From a virus, in the IMG/VR virus record IMGVR_UViG_3300042374_000326, positions 1 through 37,042 of that record: a stretch of DNA of 37,042 nt; one strand, written 5' to 3'. Positions 16,060 through 22,978 of the stretch are shown here, in pieces (position 1 is the first letter of the stretch; each line of letters starts with the position of its first letter). Both the position numbers and the translations under genes were made by a program. The notes beneath the pieces were generated by a model. The model saw only the letters and a list, made by a program, of their open reading frames with translations, did not search any database and was not told where the DNA came from.

Positions 16060-18290
16060 CCGAGATCGTCAGCCCCTTCGCGCAATTCTTTGATGTAAGC
16101 GGCGCGCCGTTGAACAATGGCGCAATCTATATCGGCACAGGTTCCCTTGACGCGCAAAGCAATCCGATCCCGGTCTATTGGGATAATTCCCTGACCATTC
16201 CGGCATTGCAGCCCATTCGCACATTGAACGGATATATTGTCCGGAACGGAACTCCCGCGCGCGTTTTCTGCAATGCTGATAATTTTAGCATGACGGTAAA
16301 AACCAACACAGGGCGCACGGTTTGGTCAATTCAGGATGCGACTTCCGATAAGAGCTTGCTTGAAATCTTGAGCCAGCCAGACGGCGCTTCGCTTATTGGC
16401 TTCACGCAAGCCAACACAGGAACGCCTGCGCGCACTGTTCAAGATAAGCTGCGCGATATTGTTTTCTTGAAAGATTTCGGCGCCGTAGGCGACGGCGTGA
16501 CGAATGACGCTGCGGCTGTGCTGACGGCATTGAACAGCGGCGCCAAGGTGATTGACGGGCAAGGGCTGACGTATCGTCTGTCGTCAAACATTGCGCCAAC
16601 GTGCGAAAACATCGTTATCCAAAACGCAACCTTTGACATTTCGCAGATCACCACTGGCGGTTCGGCTTTGGCTTTCGCGGGAACGCAAGGCACCGGCGCG
16701 TTATTGACCGCCAATACGCTGACCGGCAGCAACGCCATTGCTATAGGCAGCACCACCAGCTTTGCGGCAGATGATTATGCTTGGCTTACCAGCACGGCAA
16801 TTTTTGATGTCGGAGCGGGCGTCGTCTTAGGCCAAATCGTCAAAGTCAAATCGGTTGACTCTGCTACCGCAATGACGCTTTACAACGATGTTCTTTACGA
16901 TTTCACAACTGCGGCAAGCGCGTCGATTGCCAAATTATCACCAAAACAACATATAACTTTGAGCAACGTGAAGTTTATCGGTGCGGGAACAGGCATTCAA
17001 ACTGCGGTAGATTTTAACAAATGCTCCGATGTTTTGGTTGATAATTGCAGCTTCGATTATGTGGACTATGTGTCCATTTTATTTGACCGGTGCGTCAACG
17101 CTACGGTCACAAATACCTCAATGCGATACGCAAGGTCTGTGGGGTTATCATATGGCGTAACGGTTGCCAATGGCTGCTACAACGTCAAAGTAGCGAATAG
17201 CTACGGCGAAGATCAGCGGCATTTTGTGACGGTTGGGGATAACAACGGCGTCAATCTGTTTGTGAGTGTTACAAATTGCCACGCGGCGATGCAGCGCGAT
17301 GCTGGCCTTGACTCCCACGCGGCGGGCGATTTCATTTTGTTTGACGGCAACACGATTGAATGCACGGAAGGCCAAAAGGACGGGATTATTTGCCAAGGTT
17401 TGAACGCTGTTATCACAAACAACATCGTTGTTGGGAATATCTCAACCGGTATTCGGCACCAAATTCTCCCCTCTATAGGCACGGCGTCTTGCGTTATCTC
17501 GGGAAATAACATCCGCAATTTTGGCACTCCGCTTGCTACAAGTACGGGCGTCCAAATAGAACAAAATAGCGGCGGCGCGCCTGTCAACGGCGTGAATATC
17601 AGCAACAATGTTATCAGCGGCACTCTTGATTACGGAGTGTTTGTTTACGCTGAAACCGGAAACATAAAAAATGTCACTATTGCCAACAACGTAACGGCCG
17701 ACATCGCAACGGCGGCGTCCTGTTTTTTGCGCGCTTTGGCCGGCTATACGCTCGAAGATTTCACAATTACGGGCAACGTGTTCAAAGCATCAGGTGCTCA
17801 AAATGTATATTTACTCGGAACCACGGCGCCAAACATTCTAAACGGCACAATCAGCGGCAACACCATCAAGGGTGGCACCAACGGCATTCGCATGATCCAG
17901 ACGCAAAACGTCATGGAGACAGGCAACTATAACACTGGCGTCACTCGCAAGGTGTTTGTTGATACGGGCTCTAGCGTTGTTTGGCTTGACCGCAGGCAGT
18001 CGTCAATCGTGACGATGACAAACAGCACTTATGTTGTGCTGGACCAAGACGAACAGCTTATTGCCAATCGGGTAACGACGATCACTGTGACGTTACCTAC
18101 CGCTGCAAGCTGGCCGGGCCGGGTGCTGCGGTTCAAGACAATTCAGGCGCAAGCGGTTGATAGTAACGCATCAAACGTGGTTCCGATCGGGGATAGCGCG
18201 GCGGGCACGTCAATCTTGCCGGCAACCGATGGCGCCTGGGCATGGCTACAATCTGACGGCACCAACTGGGTAATCACGGCAAGGGGCTGA
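16056..18290 (+). CDS. Tailspike, P22-type head-binding domain and pectate-lyase beta-helix (744 aa)
   Basis: The frame is open from 15987, but ATG 16056 (ATGA overlap with the preceding stop) gives the correct N-terminus. Residues 1-105 match the P22 tailspike head-binding domain: NNGAIYIGTGSLDAQSNPIPVY and RTLNGYIVRNGTPARVF. Then KDFGAVGDGVTNDAAAVLTA (about 140-159) is the classic opening of the pectate-lyase-like beta-helix. Residues 300-640 show the Asn/Gly-rich coil pattern of a right-handed beta-helix. The last 90 residues share a module with the fibre-like protein at 6185. It likely binds and may cleave surface polysaccharide. Active-site acids cannot be assigned from sequence alone. 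The middle is AT-richer than its neighbours. Confidence 0.92.
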   Translation: MTEIVSPFAQFFDVSGAPLNNGAIYIGTGSLDAQSNPIPVYWDNSLTIPALQPIRTLNGYIVRNGTPARVFCNADNFSMTVKTNTGRTVWSIQDATSDKSLLEILSQPDGASLIGFTQANTGTPARTVQDKLRDIVFLKDFGAVGDGVTNDAAAVLTALNSGAKVIDGQGLTYRLSSNIAPTCENIVIQNATFDISQITTGGSALAFAGTQGTGALLTANTLTGSNAIAIGSTTSFAADDYAWLTSTAIFDVGAGVVLGQIVKVKSVDSATAMTLYNDVLYDFTTAASASIAKLSPKQHITLSNVKFIGAGTGIQTAVDFNKCSDVLVDNCSFDYVDYVSILFDRCVNATVTNTSMRYARSVGLSYGVTVANGCYNVKVANSYGEDQRHFVTVGDNNGVNLFVSVTNCHAAMQRDAGLDSHAAGDFILFDGNTIECTEGQKDGIICQGLNAVITNNIVVGNISTGIRHQILPSIGTASCVISGNNIRNFGTPLATSTGVQIEQNSGGAPVNGVNISNNVISGTLDYGVFVYAETGNIKNVTIANNVTADIATAASCFLRALAGYTLEDFTITGNVFKASGAQNVYLLGTTAPNILNGTISGNTIKGGTNGIRMIQTQNVMETGNYNTGVTRKVFVDTGSSVVWLDRRQSSIVTMTNSTYVVLDQDEQLIANRVTTITVTLPTAASWPGRVLRFKTIQAQAVDSNASNVVPIGDSAAGTSILPATDGAWAWLQSDGTNWVITARG

Positions 18291-18292
18291 TA

Positions 18293-18508
18293 ATGGCACC
18301 GATTGATCCCCGAGATTTCGGCAAGCTTGAGGCCGAGGTCGCCATTTTGCGTGACCAGGTTTCAGCCATGGCGACAGATATGAAGTCTCTATTGGCTTTG
18401 GTGGAGCGTGGCAAAGGCGGTTGGTTCGTGATTGTTCTGGCTAGCACAATAAGCGGCGCCATTACCGCGCTTGCGATCAAGCTGCTGCCTGTTTGGCCAT
18501 TCCGATGA
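18293..18508 (+). CDS. Small membrane protein of the lysis cassette, coiled coil plus TM (71 aa)
   Basis: ATG 18293 lies 2 bases after the tailspike stop. Residues 9-40 are a heptad-like coiled coil (FGKLEAEVAILRDQV) and residues 44-66 are one transmembrane helix. This XhlA-like layout (soluble helix then membrane anchor) is common next to phage holins. It probably assists membrane lesion formation or lysis timing. It is the first of three membrane proteins before the endolysin. The stop overlaps the next start (ATGA at 18505-18508). Confidence 0.75.
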   Translation: MAPIDPRDFGKLEAEVAILRDQVSAMATDMKSLLALVERGKGGWFVIVLASTISGAITALAIKLLPVWPFR

Positions 18509-18792
18509 AACTCGATGATATGGCTTTAACCATGATCCTTGCGGCGGGTGGGGCTTGGATTGGGAGCATTGCGCGGCGGCTGCGCAATGAAAGGCGCAGG
18601 CCATCTTGGCAGATGGTTTTGCTTGAATTGCCTGGCGCACTTGTTTGTGGCCTTGGGGCGGGCGGCTTAGTGGTGGCAATGGGTTTTGATAACCCCCTGA
18701 CCATTGCGGGCGCGGCGGCGGTTGCTGGCCACATTGGCGCAGCGGCTTTCGTGCAAATCTTGCTTGCCATCGTGAAAAAACGGATAGATTGA
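18505..18792 (+). CDS. Holin, LydA / superfamily III-like (95 aa)
   Basis: ATG 18505 is chosen over an earlier TTG because of the ATGA overlap. The 95 residues have three hydrophobic segments (about 4-22, 37-60 and 64-88). The AGAAAVAGHIGAAAFVQIL block resembles the AGxAGHLG motif of LydA-type holins. A basic loop (RRLRNERRRP) follows the first helix, in keeping with a cytoplasmic position. It would permeabilise the inner membrane and release the M15 endolysin encoded downstream. Confidence 0.7.
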   Translation: MKLDDMALTMILAAGGAWIGSIARRLRNERRRPSWQMVLLELPGALVCGLGAGGLVVAMGFDNPLTIAGAAAVAGHIGAAAFVQILLAIVKKRID

Positions 18793-18794
18793 CC

Positions 18795-19220
18795 ATGCCT
18801 ATTCCTGCGATTGTCACCGCCCTTCTGCCCGCGCTGGGCACATTGATAGACCGGCTAATCCCTGACCGCGCGGCGGCTGAGAAAGCCAAGGCCGAAATGG
18901 AAGCCGAATTGATCAGGGCCAGCAATGAGGCTGCGCTGGCACAGGTGGAAGTGAACAAGATTGAGGCCGGGCATTCCAGCGTGTTTGTTGCCGGGTGGCG
19001 GCCGGCGATTGGTTGGGTTTGCGCGGGGGCCATGGCGCTTTATTACATCCCGATGGCGTTGGTGGGGACCGGCCTATGGGCATGGGCCTGCATTCAAGCT
19101 GGGGCCATTGTTCCGCGCCCGGAAATGGGCATAGTTGAAATTATCGGCTTGGTAACGTCTTTGCTTGGTATGGGCACTCTCCGCACCACTGAAAAGCTAA
19201 ACGGGGTAGCCCGGCAATGA
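18795..19220 (+). CDS. Holin of the 3TM gene-transfer-agent type (141 aa)
   Basis: ATG 18795 follows the previous stop by 2 bases. The sequence matches the GTA_holin_3TM family: an N-terminal hydrophobic helix (IVTALLPALGTLIDRLIP), a charged helical segment with EVNKIEAGHSSVFVAGWRPAIGW (about 56-78), then two membrane helices and a GMGTLRTTEKLNGV tail. The family is typical of alphaproteobacterial phages and gene transfer agents. Two holin-like genes side by side suggest a holin pair or holin with a regulator. The stop overlaps the endolysin start by 4 bases. Confidence 0.87.
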   Translation: MPIPAIVTALLPALGTLIDRLIPDRAAAEKAKAEMEAELIRASNEAALAQVEVNKIEAGHSSVFVAGWRPAIGWVCAGAMALYYIPMALVGTGLWAWACIQAGAIVPRPEMGIVEIIGLVTSLLGMGTLRTTEKLNGVARQ

Positions 19221-19675
19221 TCTCCGCCCGGTGTGAATTGCGCCTAGCTGGCGTGCATCCTGACCTGGTGCGGGTGGTGCGGCGCGCGGCTGAAGGCGGC
19301 GCGGTGTTCCGGGTGGTGGAAGGGCTGCGCTCACAAGAGCGTCAACGCGATCTAGTGGCGTCTGGCGCATCGCAAACCATGGCCAGCCGGCACCTGACCG
19401 GGCACGCGGTGGATCTGGCGCCTTTTGTAGATGGCGCCGTTTCCTGGGATTGGAAACATTTCTTCGCGCTTGCCGATGCGGTGGCCGATGCGGCGCGCAA
19501 GGAAGGCGTGCCGATCATCTGGGGCGGCGCATGGGGACGGCTGGTGCAGGATTGGCCGAAAGGCGGCGCTAAGTCTGCACAGGACGCCTATGCGGCAGAG
19601 CGCAAGGCGGCGGGCCGTAAACCATTCCTGGACGGCCCGCACTTTGAATTGCCGGCGGCTGATTATCCAGCTTGA
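19217..19675 (+). CDS. Endolysin, peptidase M15 (L-Ala-D-Glu endopeptidase type) (152 aa)
   Basis: The enzyme should cut peptide cross-bridges of peptidoglycan. The zinc-site pattern SxHxxGxAxD is present as SRHLTGHAVD (His59, Asp66) and the third ligand His142 lies in DGPHFELP. VEGLRSQERQRDLVASGASQT (about 34-54) is the usual conserved region. There is no signal peptide, so export depends on the holins just upstream. The gene ends with TGA at 19673-19675 and overlaps the 3' end of the leftward operon by 13 bases, tail to tail, without a visible terminator between them. Confidence 0.95.
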   Translation: MISARCELRLAGVHPDLVRVVRRAAEGGAVFRVVEGLRSQERQRDLVASGASQTMASRHLTGHAVDLAPFVDGAVSWDWKHFFALADAVADAARKEGVPIIWGGAWGRLVQDWPKGGAKSAQDAYAAERKAAGRKPFLDGPHFELPAADYPA

Positions 19676-20127
19676 TTGTTTGGTGACGTCAAAAGATCAA
19701 GCATTTTGTCTGAGAGTTTTAATCCCTTTGCAAGTGCCCCTTTTGCGGCTGCCACTTGAAGCGCCTCATTAAGCTTATGATTTTTTGCTGGAATTTGCCC
19801 GCGCGCCATAGCAATTTGGATAGATTTTCGCGATCTCCCCAAAATTTCCCCAACTTGCGTGTATGAAGCGCCATTATCAAGCAATGTCGCAGCCTTATGG
19901 CAATCTTCACTAGTCCATCTTTTCCGGGACATATCCACAATATTTTTAGACCGGATTGGCATGATTTCAGTCGGCGCGGATTGGATTACAGCTTTTGCTT
20001 GTAATGGTGCGGGTGGCGCCTTTTCTTCCTGCACAAATGCCACCATATCGCGCGCCAATGCCAATGCTTCCTTAGCATCTTTGCTGGCACCAATTGCCAG
20101 CTTTAAGATTTCCATACGATCCATCAT
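19663..20127 (-). CDS. HTH DNA-binding protein, SANT/GcrA-like helix pattern (154 aa)
   Basis: The leftward frame is open to 20160, but ATG 20127 (or 20124) has AGGGAG just upstream. Residues 1-35 are helical. Residues 68-106 contain KRWTSEDCHKAATLLDNGAS followed by YTQVGEILGRSRKSIQIAM, a three-helix motif that resembles Myb/SANT- or GcrA-type DNA-binding domains (Trp at the start, then a recognition helix). The C-terminus is helical and Ala/Lys-rich. It is the last gene of the leftward operon. A role in transcription control is likely; the target is unknown. Confidence 0.7.
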   Translation of the reverse strand: MMDRMEILKLAIGASKDAKEALALARDMVAFVQEEKAPPAPLQAKAVIQSAPTEIMPIRSKNIVDMSRKRWTSEDCHKAATLLDNGASYTQVGEILGRSRKSIQIAMARGQIPAKNHKLNEALQVAAAKGALAKGLKLSDKMLDLLTSPNNQAG

Positions 20128-20135
20128 CTTTCTCC

Positions 20136-20369
20136 CTAAGACATCCGTTCCACAACGCAAGCCGCTTCTGACACGACTTTGCAGCTAAAACGCCAGCCTT
20201 CGCGCTGTTTATGCAACACGGAAAGCAACGGCGCGATGCTTTTGCGCGGGCGGGCTATATGCAGCCTGTCACCCGGCGCCATGTCCCGGAAAGGGTATTT
20301 GTAACCCTTTGGGCCGGGCTTTTTCTTGATGCGCTTTGGCGCTTCAGACGCCTGGAAATCCTCACTCAT
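20136..20369 (-). CDS. Small basic protein, unknown (77 aa)
   Basis: The start overlaps the RecT-like stop (ATGA at 20369-20366 on the minus strand). The first third is Lys/Pro-rich (RIKKKPGPKGYKYPF), followed by the pattern RDMAPGDRLHIARP and a helical part with EGWRFSCKVVSEAACVV. Such small proteins are common in phage replication or recombination operons, where they may bind DNA, but no family is recognised here. The next gene begins 8 bases after its stop. Confidence 0.65.
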   Translation of the reverse strand: MSEDFQASEAPKRIKKKPGPKGYKYPFRDMAPGDRLHIARPRKSIAPLLSVLHKQREGWRFSCKVVSEAACVVERMS

Positions 20370-21208
20370 TCGCTGGTTCCTTCTGATTGTTCGGCCATTT
20401 CCGCAACGCGATCCGTAATGGCCGCGCGCATTTCTTCCACCATGGCAGGATGGTGCATCTCCACGGATTCAAACGCCGCCGCGTTGGCGTTTGCCCATTC
20501 GCGCAAGGCTTCCGGGCTTTCCATGGTGCCCATGGCTTTCAGGGCTGCCTTCTGCCAAGCGGCAGGCGAGCGGATGAAGTATTCCTTTGCATCCGGTCCA
20601 ATCAGCGGCAAGGCAGGCGCTTCAGGTTCCGGCGCGGGCGCGACGGGCGCGCTGGGGGCCAGGTTTTCAACGTGGCGCGGTTCGGCGGGCAGGTCTTGGG
20701 CTTCCTCGCCCGTAATCAAGCCGCGCAGCGCATCCGGAAACACGTCACGGATAGCAAAGCCGCGCGCACGCATTTGCAACATACGATCCGGGTATTGCGT
20801 CCATGGGCCAGACTTTCCCCACAGCCCGGCGCGCTTGGCATCGGCAATCGAGAACGTGCGGCGCTGTGGTTTTTCGCCCCGGCGCGTGACTTCGCACCAT
20901 CCATGCCGGGCTTCGCCTTCACCGTCCACGCCTTCCTGGATGCTGGCGCAATCTGGATGGGCCCGGACTAGGGCAATCGCGCTATCGCCCCAGATCGAAG
21001 GCCGGCCATTGATAACGGCGATGTTCTGCAGGGCTTGCAGCGGGCCAAGGCCGACTTCCCGCCCCCATTGCAGGGCGACAAGCACATTGGCGGGCTTGCC
21101 CTGGAAATCGCGCGGGACCATCGTTGAACCGGCCAGCACTTCGGCAAAGCGCATGGCTTCCGATAGCGTGGCAGGTTCCAGCGCGGTTTTATGTAGCGTC
21201 ATGCTCAT
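20366..21208 (-). CDS. RecT-family single-strand annealing recombinase (280 aa)
   Basis: The protein should coat and anneal single-stranded DNA in phage recombination. The family blocks are clear: TLSEAMRFAEVLAGSTMVPRD, then KPANVLVALQWGREVGLGPL and QALQNIAVINGRPSIWGDSA (about residues 38-78), then the RRTFSIADAKRAGLWGKSGP segment and MLQMRARGFAIRDVFPDAL. Length (280) is close to E. coli RecT (269). Residues 180-215 are a Pro/Ala-rich linker and the C-terminus is acidic. AAGGAAG upstream supports ATG 21208. No RecE-like exonuclease is next to it; the VRR-NUC at 28952 is the only nuclease candidate seen besides terminase. Confidence 0.88.
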   Translation of the reverse strand: MSMTLHKTALEPATLSEAMRFAEVLAGSTMVPRDFQGKPANVLVALQWGREVGLGPLQALQNIAVINGRPSIWGDSAIALVRAHPDCASIQEGVDGEGEARHGWCEVTRRGEKPQRRTFSIADAKRAGLWGKSGPWTQYPDRMLQMRARGFAIRDVFPDALRGLITGEEAQDLPAEPRHVENLAPSAPVAPAPEPEAPALPLIGPDAKEYFIRSPAAWQKAALKAMGTMESPEALREWANANAAAFESVEMHHPAMVEEMRAAITDRVAEMAEQSEGTSE

Positions 21209-21211
21209 GGT

Positions 21212-21754
21212 TCAGGCTTCCTTTGCCGTGATAAAAAGGGAAGGCGCGCTTTCTTCAATCACCGCGCCAGGTATGGTTTCGCCCTGCTTAATGCGGGCGT
21301 TGATCAGGGCCTTGTTCACTTCATATTTGACCCGCCAAACATCGGCGGGCAGGGCTTTCTCATCTGTCACGACAACGCGATCAGACCCGCGCCGTAGCGT
21401 GGCGGTATGATGCAGCGATTCGGCGGTAGCCGCGCCAGGATCACCACATTCAGCCAAGGCGGCGCGCAAGGCTTCCCGCGCCGCGCTGGCGGTGAAATCC
21501 AATTCCTTTTGCATCCGCGCCAGGGTTTGCACCAAGGCGGATATTTCATTGCGGGCGGCTTCGATTGCCGTCACCGCGCCAAGCGCGCCGCCAAGGACGC
21601 CTTCAAGGCTATTGGCGCCGATCCGGCGCGCATAAGACGCCGCCATAAGCGCGCCTTCAATTCGGGCGAGCCAATTGCCAGGCAGCGGATTGGCTGGAAC
21701 ATCCAGCGCCGCAACGCGCTGGCGTATGGTTTCAGTGATGCTATCGGCGGTCAT
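21212..21754 (-). CDS. Gp157-like phage protein (180 aa)
   Basis: The long upstream frame is not coding; ATG 21754 overlaps the stop of the gene before it (ATGA). Residues 1-100 are helical. The C-terminal part has the pattern RVVVTDEKALPADVWRVKYE, then NKALINARIKQGETIPGAVI and a final SLFI strand, which matches the end of the Siphovirus Gp157 family. Members are found beside RecT-type or other annealing proteins, as here (RecT starts 3 bases after its stop). The precise role is not established; protection or recombination helper functions have been suggested for relatives. Confidence 0.75.
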   Translation of the reverse strand: MTADSITETIRQRVAALDVPANPLPGNWLARIEGALMAASYARRIGANSLEGVLGGALGAVTAIEAARNEISALVQTLARMQKELDFTASAAREALRAALAECGDPGAATAESLHHTATLRRGSDRVVVTDEKALPADVWRVKYEVNKALINARIKQGETIPGAVIEESAPSLFITAKEA

Positions 21755-22002
21755 TGGGTGCCATCTCCAAAAAGTGAAAGCTGCCCCGGTTCGGGGATCA
21801 GCACATCGGCGCCAAGCCCGGCCAGGGCATCGGCAATCGCAGCGGCCTCCTGCCGCAGCTCTGCCGCCATATCGGCGGTCAATTCGGCGCGATCGATCTC
21901 GCCGGCATCGTGCATCCGGCGCCCGGAAGCTTCCATCTGCCGGGCATCCAGCACCAGGCGCGCATGAAGCGCGACAAGGCGGGCAATGGTTTCGGCGCGC
22001 AT
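21751..22002 (-). CDS. Helical protein with C-terminal sliding-clamp-binding motif (83 aa)
   Basis: Residues 1-62 are helical and Ala/Glu/Arg-rich. The C-terminus after a Pro-rich turn reads EPGQLSLFGDGTQ, where QLSLF (residues 74-78) is exactly the consensus bacterial beta-clamp-binding pentapeptide (QL[S/D]LF). A C-terminal, exposed position is typical of real clamp ligands. The gene overlaps the Gp157-like gene by 4 bases. It may tether the recombination proteins to the replication fork or block host polymerase access. No wider family was recognised. The start is ATG 22002 with only a modest ribosome site. Confidence 0.78.
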   Translation of the reverse strand: MRAETIARLVALHARLVLDARQMEASGRRMHDAGEIDRAELTADMAAELRQEAAAIADALAGLGADVLIPEPGQLSLFGDGTQ

Positions 22003-22004
22003 GA

Positions 22005-22181
22005 TCAGAAATTCCAGGCAACGGCGCCAAGATCAGCGCAAACGCGGCGGGCTTCACGGCGCCCGGAAACGGGCACGCGCTGGCCCGCGCCGTAGTCTTG
22101 GCCAGCATTTACGATAGTCAGGAACCAGCCAGCTTTGCCGCCGTTGGTGAGATATGCGCGTTTTGCAGGAAGGCTATTCAT
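22005..22181 (-). CDS. Small hypothetical protein (58 aa)
   Basis: The frame is open to 22241, but ATG 22181 has a perfect GGAGG 8 bases upstream and is preferred. The 58 residues are mixed alpha/beta with the pattern AYLTNGGKAGWFLTIVNAGQ and a basic GRREARRVCADLG helix near the end. No family was recognised. It is the first gene after the small gap at 22182-22248 in the leftward operon. Confidence 0.72.
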   Translation of the reverse strand: MNSLPAKRAYLTNGGKAGWFLTIVNAGQDYGAGQRVPVSGRREARRVCADLGAVAWNF

Positions 22182-22212
22182 CGGTTTATCCTCCGTTTGA
22201 GTGTGCCCAATG

Positions 22213-22250
22213 GTTATTGCATAACATGGCGCGCGGCGCAATAACTTTTT
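22213..22250 (+). other. Inverted repeat with T-run in the 22.2 kb gap
   Basis: GTTATTGC (22213-22220) and GCAATAAC (22238-22245) are perfect 8-base arms with a 17-base loop, followed on the plus strand by TTTTT. The left half also forms the shorter palindrome GTTAT-TGC-ATAAC (22213-22225). It lies in the only gap of the leftward operon. It may be an operator, an mRNA processing hairpin, or a weak terminator for rightward antisense transcription. Confidence 0.4.
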
Positions 22251-22371
22251 ACGCTATGGAGCGAAAAATTATCAGGCCGCTTGCCACCATACCGGAAAGC
22301 CACGCGCCGCAAAGCAGGGCAAGAGGCAACGCATGGCGAGGCGCCGGGCGCGCAAGGAATGCGCCAATCAT
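22249..22371 (-). CDS. Very small membrane protein (40 aa)
   Basis: An ATGA overlap at 22371-22368 joins this frame to the membrane protein before it. The 40-residue product has a basic N-terminal part (FLARPAPRHALP) and one hydrophobic helix of about 20 residues (ALLCGAWLSGMVASGLIIF). The overlap and membrane character make a real gene more likely than its size alone would. Function is unknown; a membrane-acting early protein such as an exclusion or depolarising factor is only a guess. Confidence 0.5.
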   Translation of the reverse strand: MIGAFLARPAPRHALPLALLCGAWLSGMVASGLIIFRSIA

Positions 22372-22538
22372 ATCAACCCCAACAGCGCCAGCCATACCGC
22401 CACAACCCAGGCAATGCCCCGGAATAATGCTTCGAACGCTGCTGCGATCCAAGCCAAGCCAAACAAGGCAGCGATACCGGCAAAAGCAAGTAGCGGCCCG
22501 AGGACCGCTACCCAGAAGTCATGATTATCGCGCCGCAT
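22368..22538 (-). CDS. Small membrane protein (56 aa)
   Basis: ATG 22538 starts just 1 base after the stop of the first gene of the operon; a longer frame to 22595 is less likely. After a short polar start (MRRDNHDFW) nearly the whole chain is hydrophobic and forms two helices (about residues 9-32 and 36-56), rich in Ala, Trp and Phe. It is translationally coupled with another small membrane protein downstream. Function unknown. Confidence 0.6.
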   Translation of the reverse strand: MRRDNHDFWVAVLGPLLAFAGIAALFGLAWIAAAFEALFRGIAWVVAVWLALLGLI

Positions 22539-22539
22539 G

Positions 22540-22869
22540 TTACACCCGCACCGGCAATGATGGGAAATAATTTTCGCGGCGATAGGGCGGCGCATCAGCT
22601 TCAGCGCGTTCTAGAGCCTTGCCGACAATATCTGAAAGAGCATCGTTCAGATGTTCCGGCAACATCTTGTAATCTTCCGCGATTTTATCCGTGGAGCAGT
22701 GCGCCGCATCCTTGCGTAGCTTTTCCATGGTGGCCATCAAAGATTCCACCGCGTAAAGCGCAAGGAATGCGCGTGTTACGTCAGGATGTTCGTCACCGCG
22801 CCGATCCGTTGGCGCAAGGTCCAATTGCTCTTTCCAACGGATGATATCCATTTCAATGCCATTTTCCAT
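22540..22869 (-). CDS. First gene of the leftward operon, hypothetical (109 aa)
   Basis: ATG 22869 with AAGGAAG upstream is preferred over a further ATG at 22902, which would lie almost at the -10 of the promoter. The product is mainly helical and acidic, with an N-terminal IIRWKEQLDLAPTDRR segment and helices with ESLMATMEKLRKDAAHC. No family was recognised. As the first gene downstream of the leftward promoter (22903-22930) it is probably made very early. Confidence 0.72.
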   Translation of the reverse strand: MENGIEMDIIRWKEQLDLAPTDRRGDEHPDVTRAFLALYAVESLMATMEKLRKDAAHCSTDKIAEDYKMLPEHLNDALSDIVGKALERAEADAPPYRRENYFPSLPVRV

Positions 22870-22902
22870 CGGTCTATCTTCCTTGTGTTTTCCGATAGGC
22901 AA

Positions 22903-22930
22903 ACCCTACCACAAGAAAATTTAACGTCAA
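22903..22930 (-). promoter_or_regulatory. Leftward early promoter candidate
   Basis: Read on the minus strand, TTGACG (22930-22925) and TAGGGT (22908-22903) are 16 bases apart, with a T-rich spacer. Transcription would begin near 22896, some 27 bases before ATG 22869. Two CAAGAAAA copies on the plus strand (22912-22919 and 22928-22935), 16 bases apart, overlap the spacer and the -35 and could be binding sites for a regulator. Confidence 0.6.
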
Positions 22931-22943
22931 GAAAAAAATTCGC

Positions 22944-22971
22944 TTGACCCTGAAATTTTTTCAGGTATTGT
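22944..22971 (+). promoter_or_regulatory. Rightward early promoter candidate (leaderless start)
   Basis: TTGACC (22944-22949) and TATTGT (22966-22971) are 16 bases apart. The expected start of transcription, 6-8 bases after the -10, falls at or next to the ATG at 22979, and no ribosome binding site is present before it. The mRNA may therefore be leaderless. The -35 elements of the two divergent promoters are only 13 bases apart. Confidence 0.65.
22949..22965. promoter_or_regulatory. Operator-like perfect inverted repeat inside the rightward promoter
   Basis: CCTGAAA (22949-22955) and TTTCAGG (22959-22965) form a perfect 7-bp inverted repeat with a 3-base centre. It fills the spacer between -35 and -10 exactly, so a bound dimer would block RNA polymerase. 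The Cro-like protein encoded directly downstream is the obvious candidate ligand (autorepression). No second copy was noticed nearby. Confidence 0.65.
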
Positions 22972-22978
22972 GCCAAGC

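Noticed and set aside
20211-21410. 399-codon plus-strand frame opposite the RecT gene
   Set aside because: RecT on the minus strand has clear family motifs; the plus-strand product is a low-complexity Ser/Arg/Ala shadow.
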